A DNA stretch of 10,343 nucleotides from Candidatus Zixiibacteriota bacterium (GCA_029858245.1 JAOUFL010000065.1:1-10343); one strand, 5' to 3'; counted from the first letter of the stretch, positions 1 through 7,287 are shown. Program-made: numbers and translations. The notes: generated from the letters alone by a model not told the origin.

Positions 1-8
1 AGAGGGGT

Positions 9-1649
9 GTGGTTTTCTTGAATTTCTCGAGTCAAAGATACAGAACTCTTTTACAGAGAAAAGATAATTTTCTGGAGATGAGGCTTTCCGGAAAACTTGA
101 GGAGGAGAAGAAATCAGGTCTTTTTGTAAAGAAGAAACCTAACCTTTTAGAAATTATTCAGGATTTAGAAAGAGCAAAAAAGGATAACAGGGTAAAGGGA
201 ATTATCGTTAATCTTGGTGATTTAAGTGCGGGGTTTGGCAAAATTCAGGAAATAAGAGAGGCATTTCTCGATTTTCGTCAGAGTGGTAAAGAAGTGATTT
301 TCTTTATGGAGATGGGCGGAAACAAAGAATATTACCTGTCAACCTCCGGAGATAAGATAATTATGCTTCCCACCGGTTATCTGGATTTAACCGGCATTTC
401 AGCTGAGGTGACTTTCATCAAAAAAACCCTGGAGAAATTAGGTATTGAGGCAGATTTAGTGCATATCGGGGATTATAAAACCGCCTCAGACCTGGTTACC
501 AGGGACTCTATGTCCGAATACCATCGCGAGATGGTAAACTGGCTCTTAGATGATTTGTATGAGCAGATGACTAAGGAAATTGCCCTTCAAAAGGGGATAA
601 CCCAAAAAGAATTGAAATCCATAATCGATCAGGGACCTTTCACCGCAAAAGAGGCAAAAGACAAGGGACTGGTGGATGATTTGGCTTTTTATGACCAGGT
701 AGATAATATCATCAAAGAGCTTACCGGTAAAAAGCGTCCCAGAATAGATTTTGGAAAATATACCCTGGAGGAAAGTTATAAATATAGCTGGACTTGTCCT
801 CCCAAGATAGCAGTGATATTTGCCACAGGCTCAATTATGTCAGGTGAGAGCGGAGATAACTTATTCCTGGGAAAGATAATGGGTTCTGAAACTATTGCTA
901 AAACAATTAAAAAGGCGAGGGAGGATAAATCAATCCAGGCAATTGTTTTCAGGATTGACAGCGGTGGCGGTTCAGGCATTGCCTCTGATATTATCTGGAG
1001 GGAGATAGTCCTGTGTAAGGGTAAAAAGCCCTTTATCGTCTCGATGTCAGATGTGGCTGGCTCAGGCGGTTATTTCATCGCCTGCCCGGGTGATACGATC
1101 TTAGCTGACCCGGGCACAATAACCGGCTCTATCGGAGTAATCTCAGGAAAACTAAATTTAAAAGGTTTATATCAGAAGATAGGTTTTACTAAAGAGATTC
1201 TAAAAAGAGGCGAGCATTCTGACATCTATACTACCAGTCGCGGATTTACTGAAGAGGAAAAAGAGATTGTGAAAAGACAGACCAAGGAATTCTATGATGA
1301 TTTTGTGTATAAGGTAGCAGAAGGCAGAGATATGACTTATGAAGAGGTGGACAAAATCGCCAGAGGCAGGGTCTGGACCGGAAACCAGGCCAAGAAAAAC
1401 GGGCTGGTGGATGAATTAGGCGGGTTAAAAGAAGCTATCAGGATAGCCAAGATAAAAGCAGGTATAAAAGAAGAGGCAGAAGTTGAGATAGTCACCCTGC
1501 CCAGAATCTGGAGGTTTCTTGGCTGGAGCTTTGAGGAGACTTTTTCCTTATTTGGTTCGAAAAAGCTCTTAAAAGACGTTGAGAGATTAGAGAATGTCTC
1601 AGACGAGAAGATATTTTACCAGATGCCGTATGAGATTGAGGTGAAGTAG
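9..1649 (+). CDS. sppA: Signal peptide peptidase SppA, long (67K-type) form, 5' end uncertain
   Basis: Membrane-associated serine protease that cleaves signal peptides left in the membrane after secretion. The 546-residue product has the tandem SppA arrangement: an N-terminal peptidase S49 domain (about 20-240) and a C-terminal one (about 265-490). The catalytic lysine is in GDYKTASD (K157) and the nucleophile serine in DVAGSGGYF (S352), matching the Lys/Ser dyad of E. coli SppA. IARGRVWTGNQAKKNGLVDELGG region near 445-468 is also typical of the family. The usual RxNSPGG motif reads RIDSGGG at 315-321, with glycine for proline. No membrane segment is visible at the N-terminus. The frame is open to the left edge, and the purine run at 1-7 lies too close to the GTG at 9 to be a convincing ribosome site, so the gene may begin outside the window. 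A TTG at 18 is another possible start. It ends before a strong terminator. Confidence 0.93.
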   Translation: MVFLNFSSQRYRTLLQRKDNFLEMRLSGKLEEEKKSGLFVKKKPNLLEIIQDLERAKKDNRVKGIIVNLGDLSAGFGKIQEIREAFLDFRQSGKEVIFFMEMGGNKEYYLSTSGDKIIMLPTGYLDLTGISAEVTFIKKTLEKLGIEADLVHIGDYKTASDLVTRDSMSEYHREMVNWLLDDLYEQMTKEIALQKGITQKELKSIIDQGPFTAKEAKDKGLVDDLAFYDQVDNIIKELTGKKRPRIDFGKYTLEESYKYSWTCPPKIAVIFATGSIMSGESGDNLFLGKIMGSETIAKTIKKAREDKSIQAIVFRIDSGGGSGIASDIIWREIVLCKGKKPFIVSMSDVAGSGGYFIACPGDTILADPGTITGSIGVISGKLNLKGLYQKIGFTKEILKRGEHSDIYTTSRGFTEEEKEIVKRQTKEFYDDFVYKVAEGRDMTYEEVDKIARGRVWTGNQAKKNGLVDELGGLKEAIRIAKIKAGIKEEAEVEIVTLPRIWRFLGWSFEETFSLFGSKKLLKDVERLENVSDEKIFYQMPYEIEVK

Positions 1650-1662
1650 GAAGAAATAATTC

Positions 1663-1734
1663 GTAGTACGAGGTTTCAACCTCGCATAGGCGACCCTAAT
1701 CCCGCTTACTTCGGGACAAGCGGGGTCGCACTAC
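1663..1734. repeat. Three-armed palindromic intergenic element with GTAGT/ACTAC ends
   Basis: This 72-bp element lies 13 bp after the sppA stop. The outer arms GTAGT (1663-1667) and ACTAC (1730-1734) pair. Inside is a perfect hairpin, CGAGGTT-TC-AACCTCG (1669-1684), and a second arm with GCGAC (1690-1694) pairing GTCGC (1725-1729) and CCCGCTT (1701-1707) pairing AAGCGGG (1718-1724). The fold is a three-way junction. It has no T-tract of its own, so it is not itself a terminator. It has the look of a dispersed, non-coding miniature repeat, but copies elsewhere in the genome cannot be checked here. Confidence 0.6.
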
Positions 1735-1740
1735 AAACAG

Positions 1741-1777
1741 ATATCCCACCTTGCCCTCAAGGTGGGATATGTTTTTT
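1741..1777 (+). terminator. Rho-independent terminator of sppA
   Basis: A perfect 13-bp stem, ATATCCCACCTTG (1741-1753) with CAAGGTGGGATAT (1758-1770), closes a CCCT loop. It is followed by G and six T residues (1772-1777). The opposite strand has no T-tract, so it acts on rightward transcription from sppA. Confidence 0.88.
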
Positions 1778-1834
1778 ATCATCTTTAACAAAGGAGAGCT
1801 TAGATTTAATAGAGAAAAAGAAAGCAAAAATATC

Positions 1835-1862
1835 TTGACTATCCCTTTTAAATTACTATCCT
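1835..1862 (+). promoter_or_regulatory. Candidate sigma-70 promoter for the ABC-F gene and its leader
   Basis: TTGACT (1835-1840) is separated by 16 bp from TATCCT (1857-1862), matching the -35 box at five of six positions and the -10 box at four of six. Transcription would begin near 1869, giving a leader of about 195 nt before the ABC-F start codon. The preceding terminator isolates this unit from sppA, so a promoter is needed here. Confidence 0.5.
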
Positions 1863-1966
1863 ATTAAAAAAGGAGTAGTATCTTGTGAAATAAACCAATA
1901 GACATCTTTTTTTCGTTCTTGAATTGAGTTTTGCTTTCCGGGGTCTATTGGTATATTTTTATGTAG

Positions 1967-1996
1967 GTCAAGCATTCCCCGTAGGGGATGCTTGAC
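1967..1996. repeat. Strong inverted repeat within the ABC-F leader
   Basis: GTCAAGCAT (1967-1975) pairs with ATGCTTGAC (1988-1996), and CCCC (1977-1980) with GGGG (1984-1987) around a GTA loop. One T (1976) is bulged. There is no T-tract after it, so it is a structural hairpin or a small dispersed palindrome rather than a terminator. Confidence 0.6.
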
Positions 1997-2016
1997 ACAA
2001 AAGTTTAAAAAAATCT

Positions 2017-2047
2017 AAGCCGAGGAGGCAACTCTCCCGGTTTTTTT
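2017..2047 (+). terminator. Terminator-like hairpin directly before the ABC-F gene
   Basis: CCG (2020-2022) pairs with CGG (2038-2040) and GGAG (2024-2027) with CTCC (2034-2037), leaving A2023 bulged and a six-base loop. AAG (2017-2019) can extend the stem into the T-tract. Seven T residues follow (2041-2047). The U-tract ends 16 nt before the start codon, the usual place for an attenuator, since no other gene lies between this hairpin and the upstream promoter. Confidence 0.65.
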
Positions 2048-2063
2048 ATTTGAGGAGAAATTT

Positions 2064-3674
2064 ATGCATCTTTTAAGTCTGAAAAATATAAGCTTCAGCT
2101 ATACTTTCGGGGAAGATAGCCTATTTGAGGAAGTGAACCTGGATATAACCTCAGGGGACAGGATTGGTCTTATCGGGCCTAATGGATGCGGTAAAACTAC
2201 CCTTTTGAGAATTATAATCGGAGAACAAGAACCTGTTTCAGGGAAGAGAAGTTTATCCAGAACCAACATTCAAATCGGTTACTTAAAACAGGAAAGCACA
2301 ATCGAATATAAAGGGACTTTATTGGATTACACCTTAGAGGCATTCCTGGAAGTGAAAAAACTTTATTCAAAACTAAAAGAAGTGGAAAGGGATTTATCAA
2401 ATAGAGAGTCTACAACTCAATACAGCCTTTGGCAGGAACAATTTAACTCCCTCAGAGGTTGGGGAGCAAAAGCTGAAGCAGAAAAAACTTTAGCTGGATT
2501 AGGATTTTCAAATGACGAGTTTGGTTTAGATTTCAACCTTCTTTCCAGCGGCCAGAAAACCAAGGCAGATTTAGCCAGAATACTTCTACTTCAGCCTGAA
2601 TTTATGGTGCTGGATGAGCCTACTAACCACCTGGACTTGTCCGGTTTGGAATGGCTGGAGAAATACCTTGCAGATTTCAAAGGCACTTTGCTTGTAATCT
2701 CGCATGATCGTGTCTTCTTGGACAAAACCGTGGAGAAAATCTGGGATTTAAGAAGAAGGAAATTAAAAGAGTATAAAGGGAATTACAGCTTTTACTTTGA
2801 GCAGAGGGAAGAAGAAATCCAGAGACAGTGGAAAGAATATGAGGATAAAAGGAAAAAGATCAAAAAACTAAAAGAGGAAGCTCAAAGAAAAAAAGTCTGG
2901 GCAAAACGTAAGGAGAAACAAAGAATCGGAGCGGGGGGCGCAAAAGGCCATATAACCGCTGTCTCAGCCAAGCTTGCCAGAAGAGCTAAAGCCGTAGAGA
3001 AAAGAGCGGAGAAGATAGAAAAAACAGAAAAGCCTTTTGAGGAGAAAAAAATAACTCTGGATTTTCCCGATTTTGAGATTTCCGGGGATTATGTTCTTTC
3101 TGTAACTGATTTGTCAAAATCTTATGGAGAGAAAAAGCTATTTGAAGATTTAAACTTTTCCATCCAGAGAGGGAAAAATCTGGTTATTACCGGTCCAAAT
3201 GGATGCGGCAAGACCACACTTTTAAAAATTATCCTGGGTGAAATCAAGCCGGATAGAGGCGAGGTGATTCTGGGGCATAAGGTTAAAATCGGCTATTTTG
3301 ACCAGGAAAGAAAGGGGTTGTCCTCGGGAAAAACAATATTAGAGGAAGCAACAGAATCGGATATAACAGGTTACCAGGTCTGGATGAGGAATGTATTAGG
3401 TGCTTTGATGCTGAGAAGGGATTTCGTTTTCAAAAAGATAAAGGATTTAAGCGAGGGAGAAAAAGGGAGGGTGATGATTGCCAGGCTTATTTTGTCCGGA
3501 GCTAATTTTTTGATCTTGGATGAGCCGACTAACCATCTGGACATAGATGCCCGTGAAGCTTTGGAGAGTGCCTTGAAAGACTATCCTGGGTCAATACTTT
3601 TTGTGACCCATGACAGGTATTTGATGAAAAAGCTGGCGGATGAGGTTTTAAGGATAGGTAAAAAATTGCTTTAA
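2064..3674 (+). CDS. ABC-F family ATPase (two ATP-binding cassettes, no membrane domain)
   Basis: Soluble twin-cassette ATPase. ABC-F proteins bind the ribosomal E site and act in translation, either as factors such as EttA, Uup and YdiF or as antibiotic-resistance proteins. Cassette 1 has Walker A GPNGCGKTT (38-46), signature LSSGQ (160-164), Walker B VLDEP (182-186) and the switch His at 214. The charged linker (about 221-340) contains coiled-coil-like Lys/Glu/Arg-rich stretches, as expected for the ribosome-probing arm. Cassette 2 has GPNGCGKTT (377-385), a diverged signature LSEGE (462-466), Walker B LILDEP (483-488) and His516. The length of 536 is normal. AGGAG lies 6 nt before the ATG. 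The terminator-like hairpin in the leader resembles the control of drug-inducible members, but the sequence alone does not separate resistance from housekeeping roles. Confidence 0.93.
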   Translation: MHLLSLKNISFSYTFGEDSLFEEVNLDITSGDRIGLIGPNGCGKTTLLRIIIGEQEPVSGKRSLSRTNIQIGYLKQESTIEYKGTLLDYTLEAFLEVKKLYSKLKEVERDLSNRESTTQYSLWQEQFNSLRGWGAKAEAEKTLAGLGFSNDEFGLDFNLLSSGQKTKADLARILLLQPEFMVLDEPTNHLDLSGLEWLEKYLADFKGTLLVISHDRVFLDKTVEKIWDLRRRKLKEYKGNYSFYFEQREEEIQRQWKEYEDKRKKIKKLKEEAQRKKVWAKRKEKQRIGAGGAKGHITAVSAKLARRAKAVEKRAEKIEKTEKPFEEKKITLDFPDFEISGDYVLSVTDLSKSYGEKKLFEDLNFSIQRGKNLVITGPNGCGKTTLLKIILGEIKPDRGEVILGHKVKIGYFDQERKGLSSGKTILEEATESDITGYQVWMRNVLGALMLRRDFVFKKIKDLSEGEKGRVMIARLILSGANFLILDEPTNHLDIDAREALESALKDYPGSILFVTHDRYLMKKLADEVLRIGKKLL

Positions 3675-3679
3675 TAGGA

Positions 3680-3707
3680 GTAGGGGCGTTCAATTGAACG
3701 CTCCTAC
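3680..3707. repeat. 28-bp palindrome with GTAG...CTAC ends between convergent genes
   Basis: The left arm (3680-3693) pairs along all 14 positions with the right arm (3694-3707), with one G-T wobble at 3685/3702, and has a central TTCAATTGAA. It nearly fills the 39-bp gap between the converging ABC-F and MarC stop codons. It lacks T-tracts on both sides, so a terminator role would be weak. The ends resemble those of the element at 1663-1734. Confidence 0.65.
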
Positions 3708-3713
3708 GAAAAT

Positions 3714-4373
3714 CTACCCCAGCGCTTCTCTTATCCCGTTAATCACAAACTGCACCGAGAGCGCCAGAATCAAAAGCCCCATTATGCGGGTTATCACTTT
3801 CATCCCGATAGGCCTTAAGAATTTCAAAAGCAAATCGGATTTCAGAAGAATCAAAAGCGAGACAGAATAGACTAAGACCGTGGATATAATGAAGAGCAGC
3901 TTGAAAATAAAAAGCTCTTTTCCCAATAGATTAAATTTCTCCGGCTGGTTGAAAAGTATCATACCGGTTAAGATGGAAGCAGGTCCGGTATGCAGAGGGA
4001 TAGCCAGAGGAACAACGGTTATGTTCTCTTTTTCTTCTCTTTTCTCCTCCTCTCCGGTGGTTCCGTTCTCGGAATATTCGGTTCTGGTTTTTCTGCCAAA
4101 GAGCATCTCCGTTCCCACGATGGCAAGTAGAATACCACCGGCAATAGTGAAGGAATAGGGCTTAATTCCCAGGTAATTGAAAATATAATTCCCGAAGACG
4201 ACGAAAAGGAGCTGAACTAACAAAGCTATTAAGAGTGCCTTTTTAGCCATCTCCTTTCTTTCTTTTTTCTCATAGCTCTGGGTCAGAGATAAGAAAATGG
4301 GAGCATTACTGATAACATCCACTACCAGGAAAAGGGAGATGAAAACAGTCAAAAAATAGTTTAAAAAGTTCAT
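3714..4373 (-). CDS. MarC family integral membrane protein
   Basis: A 219-residue multi-pass inner-membrane protein of the MarC (UPF0056) family, whose biochemical role is unsettled. Six hydrophobic segments are visible (about 5-27, 45-63, 73-92, 121-141, 154-176 and 195-212). The family motif PLAIPLHTGPASI is at 122-134, and NAPIF (23-27) lies in the first segment. A Glu/Lys-rich loop (93-118) separates the two halves and is long for the family. The gene is the last of a leftward set, 71 bp after the DedA gene. No Shine-Dalgarno sequence is seen before the ATG, and an in-frame TGA closely upstream excludes a longer form. A TATAAT hexamer on this strand (4434-4429) could mark an internal promoter, but no fitting -35 box is present. 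Confidence 0.9.
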   Translation of the reverse strand: MNFLNYFLTVFISLFLVVDVISNAPIFLSLTQSYEKKERKEMAKKALLIALLVQLLFVVFGNYIFNYLGIKPYSFTIAGGILLAIVGTEMLFGRKTRTEYSENGTTGEEEKREEKENITVVPLAIPLHTGPASILTGMILFNQPEKFNLLGKELFIFKLLFIISTVLVYSVSLLILLKSDLLLKFLRPIGMKVITRIMGLLILALSVQFVINGIREALG

Positions 4374-4444
4374 ATTGCTAAAACGGTTTTTTCACTTTAC
4401 TATTTGACCTTCTTTTAATAGATGGAACATTATAAAGTTCATTC

Positions 4445-5074
4445 TTAAACCCCTGATGTATTCTTCTTGAAATTCAGATGCCGGTAAATGAAAAACACAA
4501 TTCCAATTATTATGACAATTATGATTACTATATCTGCTCCACGGAAATAGGTTCTGATACTCTCCCAATTCTCTCCCAAGACTTTACCGACATAGGCTAA
4601 GACAAAACACCAGGGCAATGAGCCCAAGAAAGTATATAAGATAAACTTGGGAAAGTTCATCCGGGCAATTCCGGCAGGCAGGGATATAAAAGTTCTTATC
4701 ACCGGCAGAAGACGGGAAAAAAAGATTGCCCAGTCACCATATTTATCGAACCATCTCTCAGCAGTATCTAAATCCCTGTGAGAAAGCAGAATATATTTTC
4801 CATATTTTTCCAGGAAAGGTCTTCCCCCTAAAATCCCTGCCCAGTATGCCAGAACAGAGCCTACTACACAGCCGAGTGCTCCAGCTACTGAGACCCCCAA
4901 AAGTGTAAATCTTCCGGCAAAGACCAGATAACCGGAAAAAGGCATAATTATCTCAGAAGGTAAAGGGATGCAGGCGGATTCAATGGCCATAGTTAAAACT
5001 ATTCCACTGTAACCTAAAGAGGAAATGGTTTCTATTATCCATCTTCCCACTGGTTCGATGATGCTCTCAAACAT
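4445..5074 (-). CDS. DedA family membrane protein (SNARE-associated / VTT domain)
   Basis: A 209-residue inner-membrane protein of the DedA family. Members are linked to envelope integrity and proton-motive force, and some flip undecaprenyl phosphate or phosphatidylethanolamine. Family signatures are ESACIPLPSE (32-41), a glycine-rich stretch GALGCVVGSVLAYWAG (65-80), and FSRLLPVIRTFISLPAG (119-135) with the conserved arginines R121 and R127. A last hydrophobic segment (181-197) is followed by a short basic tail. Its ATG overlaps the end of the upstream CNNM gene by 8 bp (ATGTTTGA), with only a weak AAGAAAG ribosome site, so translation is probably coupled. The exact substrate cannot be told from sequence. 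Confidence 0.92.
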   Translation of the reverse strand: MFESIIEPVGRWIIETISSLGYSGIVLTMAIESACIPLPSEIIMPFSGYLVFAGRFTLLGVSVAGALGCVVGSVLAYWAGILGGRPFLEKYGKYILLSHRDLDTAERWFDKYGDWAIFFSRLLPVIRTFISLPAGIARMNFPKFILYTFLGSLPWCFVLAYVGKVLGENWESIRTYFRGADIVIIIVIIIGIVFFIYRHLNFKKNTSGV

Positions 5075-6365
5075 CTTTCTTAATTATTTTTATTTTTCGG
5101 AGATGATGTCCCTCTTTTTCCAGGATAGTGAAATTTAGATCGAAAAGCTCTATTTTTTCGTCCAAGATAGGTATCCTTCCCAGGGTGTTAATTAAAAGTC
5201 CGTTTAAGGTTTCGAATTTCTCCTCCGGTAAATCCAGCTTTAGTTTCTCATTCAATTCCCGCAAGGGGATAGAGCCTTTAACAATGGCAGAGCCGTCAGG
5301 TAGAACATCCACTTCTTTTCTCTCTTCATCATATTCATCCTCGATCTCGCCAACTATCTCCTCGATTACATCCTCCAGGGTTATGATTCCAGCAGTCCCT
5401 CCGAATTCATCCAGGACTATTGCCATCTGAGCTCTTCTTTTCTGAAACTCCCTTAAAAGCTCACTTATCTTCATCGAATCCGGAACAAAATAAGGTTTTC
5501 TGATGATGTCCACAAGGATTATCAACTCACTGTGCTGCAGGATATTTATTACATCTTTGGCGTGGATTACCCCTACGATATGGTCTAAGTTTTCCATATA
5601 CACAGGCATACGGGAATATCCTTCCTCAGTAACAGTTCTTAAAATAGTGTTCTGGTTTGAGCCTATTTCCAGACCTACGATCTCCGTTCTTGGGGTCATA
5701 GCTTTTTTAACTGTGGTATCAGTGAACTCAAAGACACTGTGAATTATATCTGCTTCGGTTTTCTCAAAAATACCTTTATTCTTTCCCTCGGTAACAATAT
5801 ATTTTATCTCCTCCTCGGAGATAAAAGGTGGTTCTTTTGGCATTCTGCCCATGAAAATTCTCATCAGTGCTTTGGTAGAGAAGGACAAAAGCTTAACCAA
5901 GATAAAGGATAGTGAAGAAAGGAAGCGAATGGGACCCGCTACCCGTAGCGCCACCTTCTCAGAATTTCTTAACGCCACATATTTGGGAACCAGCTCCCCG
6001 ATAACCAGGGAAAGATAGGCAATGCAGACAACCACAATTGCGATGGAGATCGACTCGCTCCATTTCTGGGTGAATTTAAAAGGCAGTTCTTTTATAAAAG
6101 GGTTTAAAAGATAAACGATTTTAGCACCACCCACCACTGAGGCTAAGGTTCCGACTAAGGTTACTCCGATCTGGACTGTGGCTAAAAACTTCTCCGGCTC
6201 AGACTGGAGTTTTTGCACTAAAAGCGCTTTTTTATTGCCGGAGTCGATAAGCTCCTTTACCCGGCTTTTACGCAGGGCAATTAGGGAGATCTCAGAGCTG
6301 GCAAAAAAGCCGTTGGCTAAGATTAAAGCAAAGATCAAAATTATCTGTATCCAGTAGTTATCCAT
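5067..6365 (-). CDS. CNNM/CorC (HlyC) family transporter with DUF21, CBS pair and C-terminal domain
   Basis: A 432-residue membrane protein of the CNNM/CorC family (older name hemolysin), associated with Mg2+ or other divalent cation export. The DUF21 membrane region spans about 1-175, with hydrophobic segments near 5-23, 62-88, 106-124 and 143-161. NGFFASSEISLIALRKSR (18-35) and IGELVPKY (122-129) are typical of the family. A CBS pair covers about 215-340, with AMTPRTEIVGLE (222-233) and DEFGGTAGIITLEDVIEEI (319-337). The CorC_HlyC domain occupies about 350-430. Its ATG lies only 20 bp beyond the T-tract of the htpX terminator and has no visible ribosome site; an in-frame TGA just upstream rules out an earlier start. 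It leads the set CNNM-DedA-(MarC). Confidence 0.93.
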   Translation of the reverse strand: MDNYWIQIILIFALILANGFFASSEISLIALRKSRVKELIDSGNKKALLVQKLQSEPEKFLATVQIGVTLVGTLASVVGGAKIVYLLNPFIKELPFKFTQKWSESISIAIVVVCIAYLSLVIGELVPKYVALRNSEKVALRVAGPIRFLSSLSFILVKLLSFSTKALMRIFMGRMPKEPPFISEEEIKYIVTEGKNKGIFEKTEADIIHSVFEFTDTTVKKAMTPRTEIVGLEIGSNQNTILRTVTEEGYSRMPVYMENLDHIVGVIHAKDVINILQHSELIILVDIIRKPYFVPDSMKISELLREFQKRRAQMAIVLDEFGGTAGIITLEDVIEEIVGEIEDEYDEERKEVDVLPDGSAIVKGSIPLRELNEKLKLDLPEEKFETLNGLLINTLGRIPILDEKIELFDLNFTILEKEGHHLRKIKIIKKDV

Positions 6366-6385
6366 ACTATCACAAAATAATCAAT

Positions 6386-6416
6386 AAAAAAAGCGGTGAA
6401 AAGCTTTTTTCACCGC
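6386..6416 (-). terminator. Rho-independent terminator of htpX
   Basis: On the minus strand, GCGGTGAAAA (6416-6407) pairs perfectly with TTTTCACCGC (6402-6393) around an AAGC loop, followed by seven T residues (6392-6386). It lies 17 bp after the htpX stop and just ahead of the CNNM gene. Confidence 0.87.
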
Positions 6417-6433
6417 CGGGTAAGACTATTTAA

Positions 6434-7279
6434 TCATACGCCCTTAGCCAGTTGCTCCAGCCTGGAAATCCTTTCCTCCAGTGGAGGGTGGGTGCTGAAA
6501 AGATTTCCCAAGCCTCCTCCGGAAAGTGGGTTTACTATGAAAAGATGAGCGGTTGAGGGTTGAGCATTTAAAGGAACTCTCCGGGAGGCATAGGAGAGCT
6601 TTTTTAAGGCACTGGCTAAAAATAAAGGCTTATGGCTGATCCTGGCTCCGCTGTCATCTGCCTGGTATTCTCTGGAACGGGAGATCGCCATCTGAATCAA
6701 AAGTGCGGCTATGGGGGCTACAATTGCCAAAAACAAGGTAGCCAGTCCTCCGCCTCTGTCCCTGTTACCTCTTCCACCGGCAAATATAAAGGCGAATTGT
6801 GCCATCTGAGCAAGCATACTTATGGCTCCAGCAATGGTAGCCACTACTGAGCCAATGAGTATATCGCGGTTTTTTATGTGAGCCATCTCATGGGATAAAA
6901 CTCCCTCCAGCTCATCCTTATCTAAGATTCTCAAAATACCCGAAGTCACAGCCACTGCAGCATGTTGAGGATTTCTGCCAGTGGCAAAAGCATTAGGTGA
7001 ATCCGTAGGTATAATATATACTTGGGGCATAGGTAGATTTGCCTGCAAAGCTATATGCCTTACTGTACTATATAGCGAGGGATTATTTTTTTCCTCTATT
7101 CTTTGAGCCCTATACATTTTCAGAACGATCTTATCCGAAAACCAGTAGCTTCCAAGATTCATTATAGCCGCAAATACCAGGGCAATTATCATTCCTGAAT
7201 TTCCACCCAAGAGCCTGCCAATGAAAACTAAAAGCAAGGTTAGAAGAGTTAAGAAAAATGCAGTTTTAAGTGTATTCAT
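6434..7279 (-). CDS. htpX: HtpX membrane zinc metalloprotease (M48B)
   Basis: Membrane-bound zinc endopeptidase that takes part in quality control of membrane proteins, in E. coli together with FtsH. From the start at 7279 the product has 281 residues, a normal length. Two N-terminal hydrophobic segments (about 5-25 and 29-48) precede the catalytic region. HEMAH at 130-134 is the HExxH zinc site with Glu131 as catalytic base, and SREYQAD supplies the third ligand, Glu204. Two more hydrophobic segments lie at about 143-168 and 181-199. DSPNAFATG (93-101) and THPPLEERI (263-271) are family motifs. An ATG at 7294 is open in frame but overlaps the GGAGG ribosome site; the ATG at 7279 lies 8 nt after that site and gives the usual MNTLKT-type N-terminus. 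Promoter and terminator make it a one-gene unit. Confidence 0.95.
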   Translation of the reverse strand: MNTLKTAFFLTLLTLLLVFIGRLLGGNSGMIIALVFAAIMNLGSYWFSDKIVLKMYRAQRIEEKNNPSLYSTVRHIALQANLPMPQVYIIPTDSPNAFATGRNPQHAAVAVTSGILRILDKDELEGVLSHEMAHIKNRDILIGSVVATIAGAISMLAQMAQFAFIFAGGRGNRDRGGGLATLFLAIVAPIAALLIQMAISRSREYQADDSGARISHKPLFLASALKKLSYASRRVPLNAQPSTAHLFIVNPLSGGGLGNLFSTHPPLEERISRLEQLAKGV

Positions 7280-7287
7280 TATAAAAA

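Larger units (their letters stand above)
1869..2063 (+). promoter_or_regulatory. Structured 5' leader of the ABC-F gene, possible attenuator
   Basis: The leader has three ordered elements. First, a 10-bp stem, ACCAATAGAC (1894-1903) with GTCTATTGGT (1943-1952), closes a T-rich loop of 39 nt. Second is the GTCAAGCAT hairpin (1967-1996). Third is a terminator-like hairpin with seven T residues ending at 2047. Near the 5' end, GGAG (1872-1875) precedes a two-codon frame, GTG AAA TAA (1885-1893), which could be a minimal leader peptide. A ribosome site, AGGAG (2053-2057), lies 6 nt before the ABC-F ATG. It does not match any riboswitch class I recognise. Alternatively 1869-2047 could be a separate small RNA ending at its own terminator. 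Confidence 0.45.

Noticed and set aside
1869..2047. 6S RNA or a known riboswitch in the ABC-F leader
   Set aside because: The length is near that of 6S RNA, but there is no single long rod with a central bubble. No conserved riboswitch core that I know is visible.
4429..4434. Perfect TATAAT on the minus strand upstream of marC
   Set aside because: No matching -35 box at 16-18 bp and no extended -10; one hexamer in AT-rich DNA is not enough to call a promoter.
5128..5430. Open frames opposite the CNNM gene and other long genes
   Set aside because: They are antisense shadows of well-supported genes, with low-complexity Ser-rich products and no ribosome sites.
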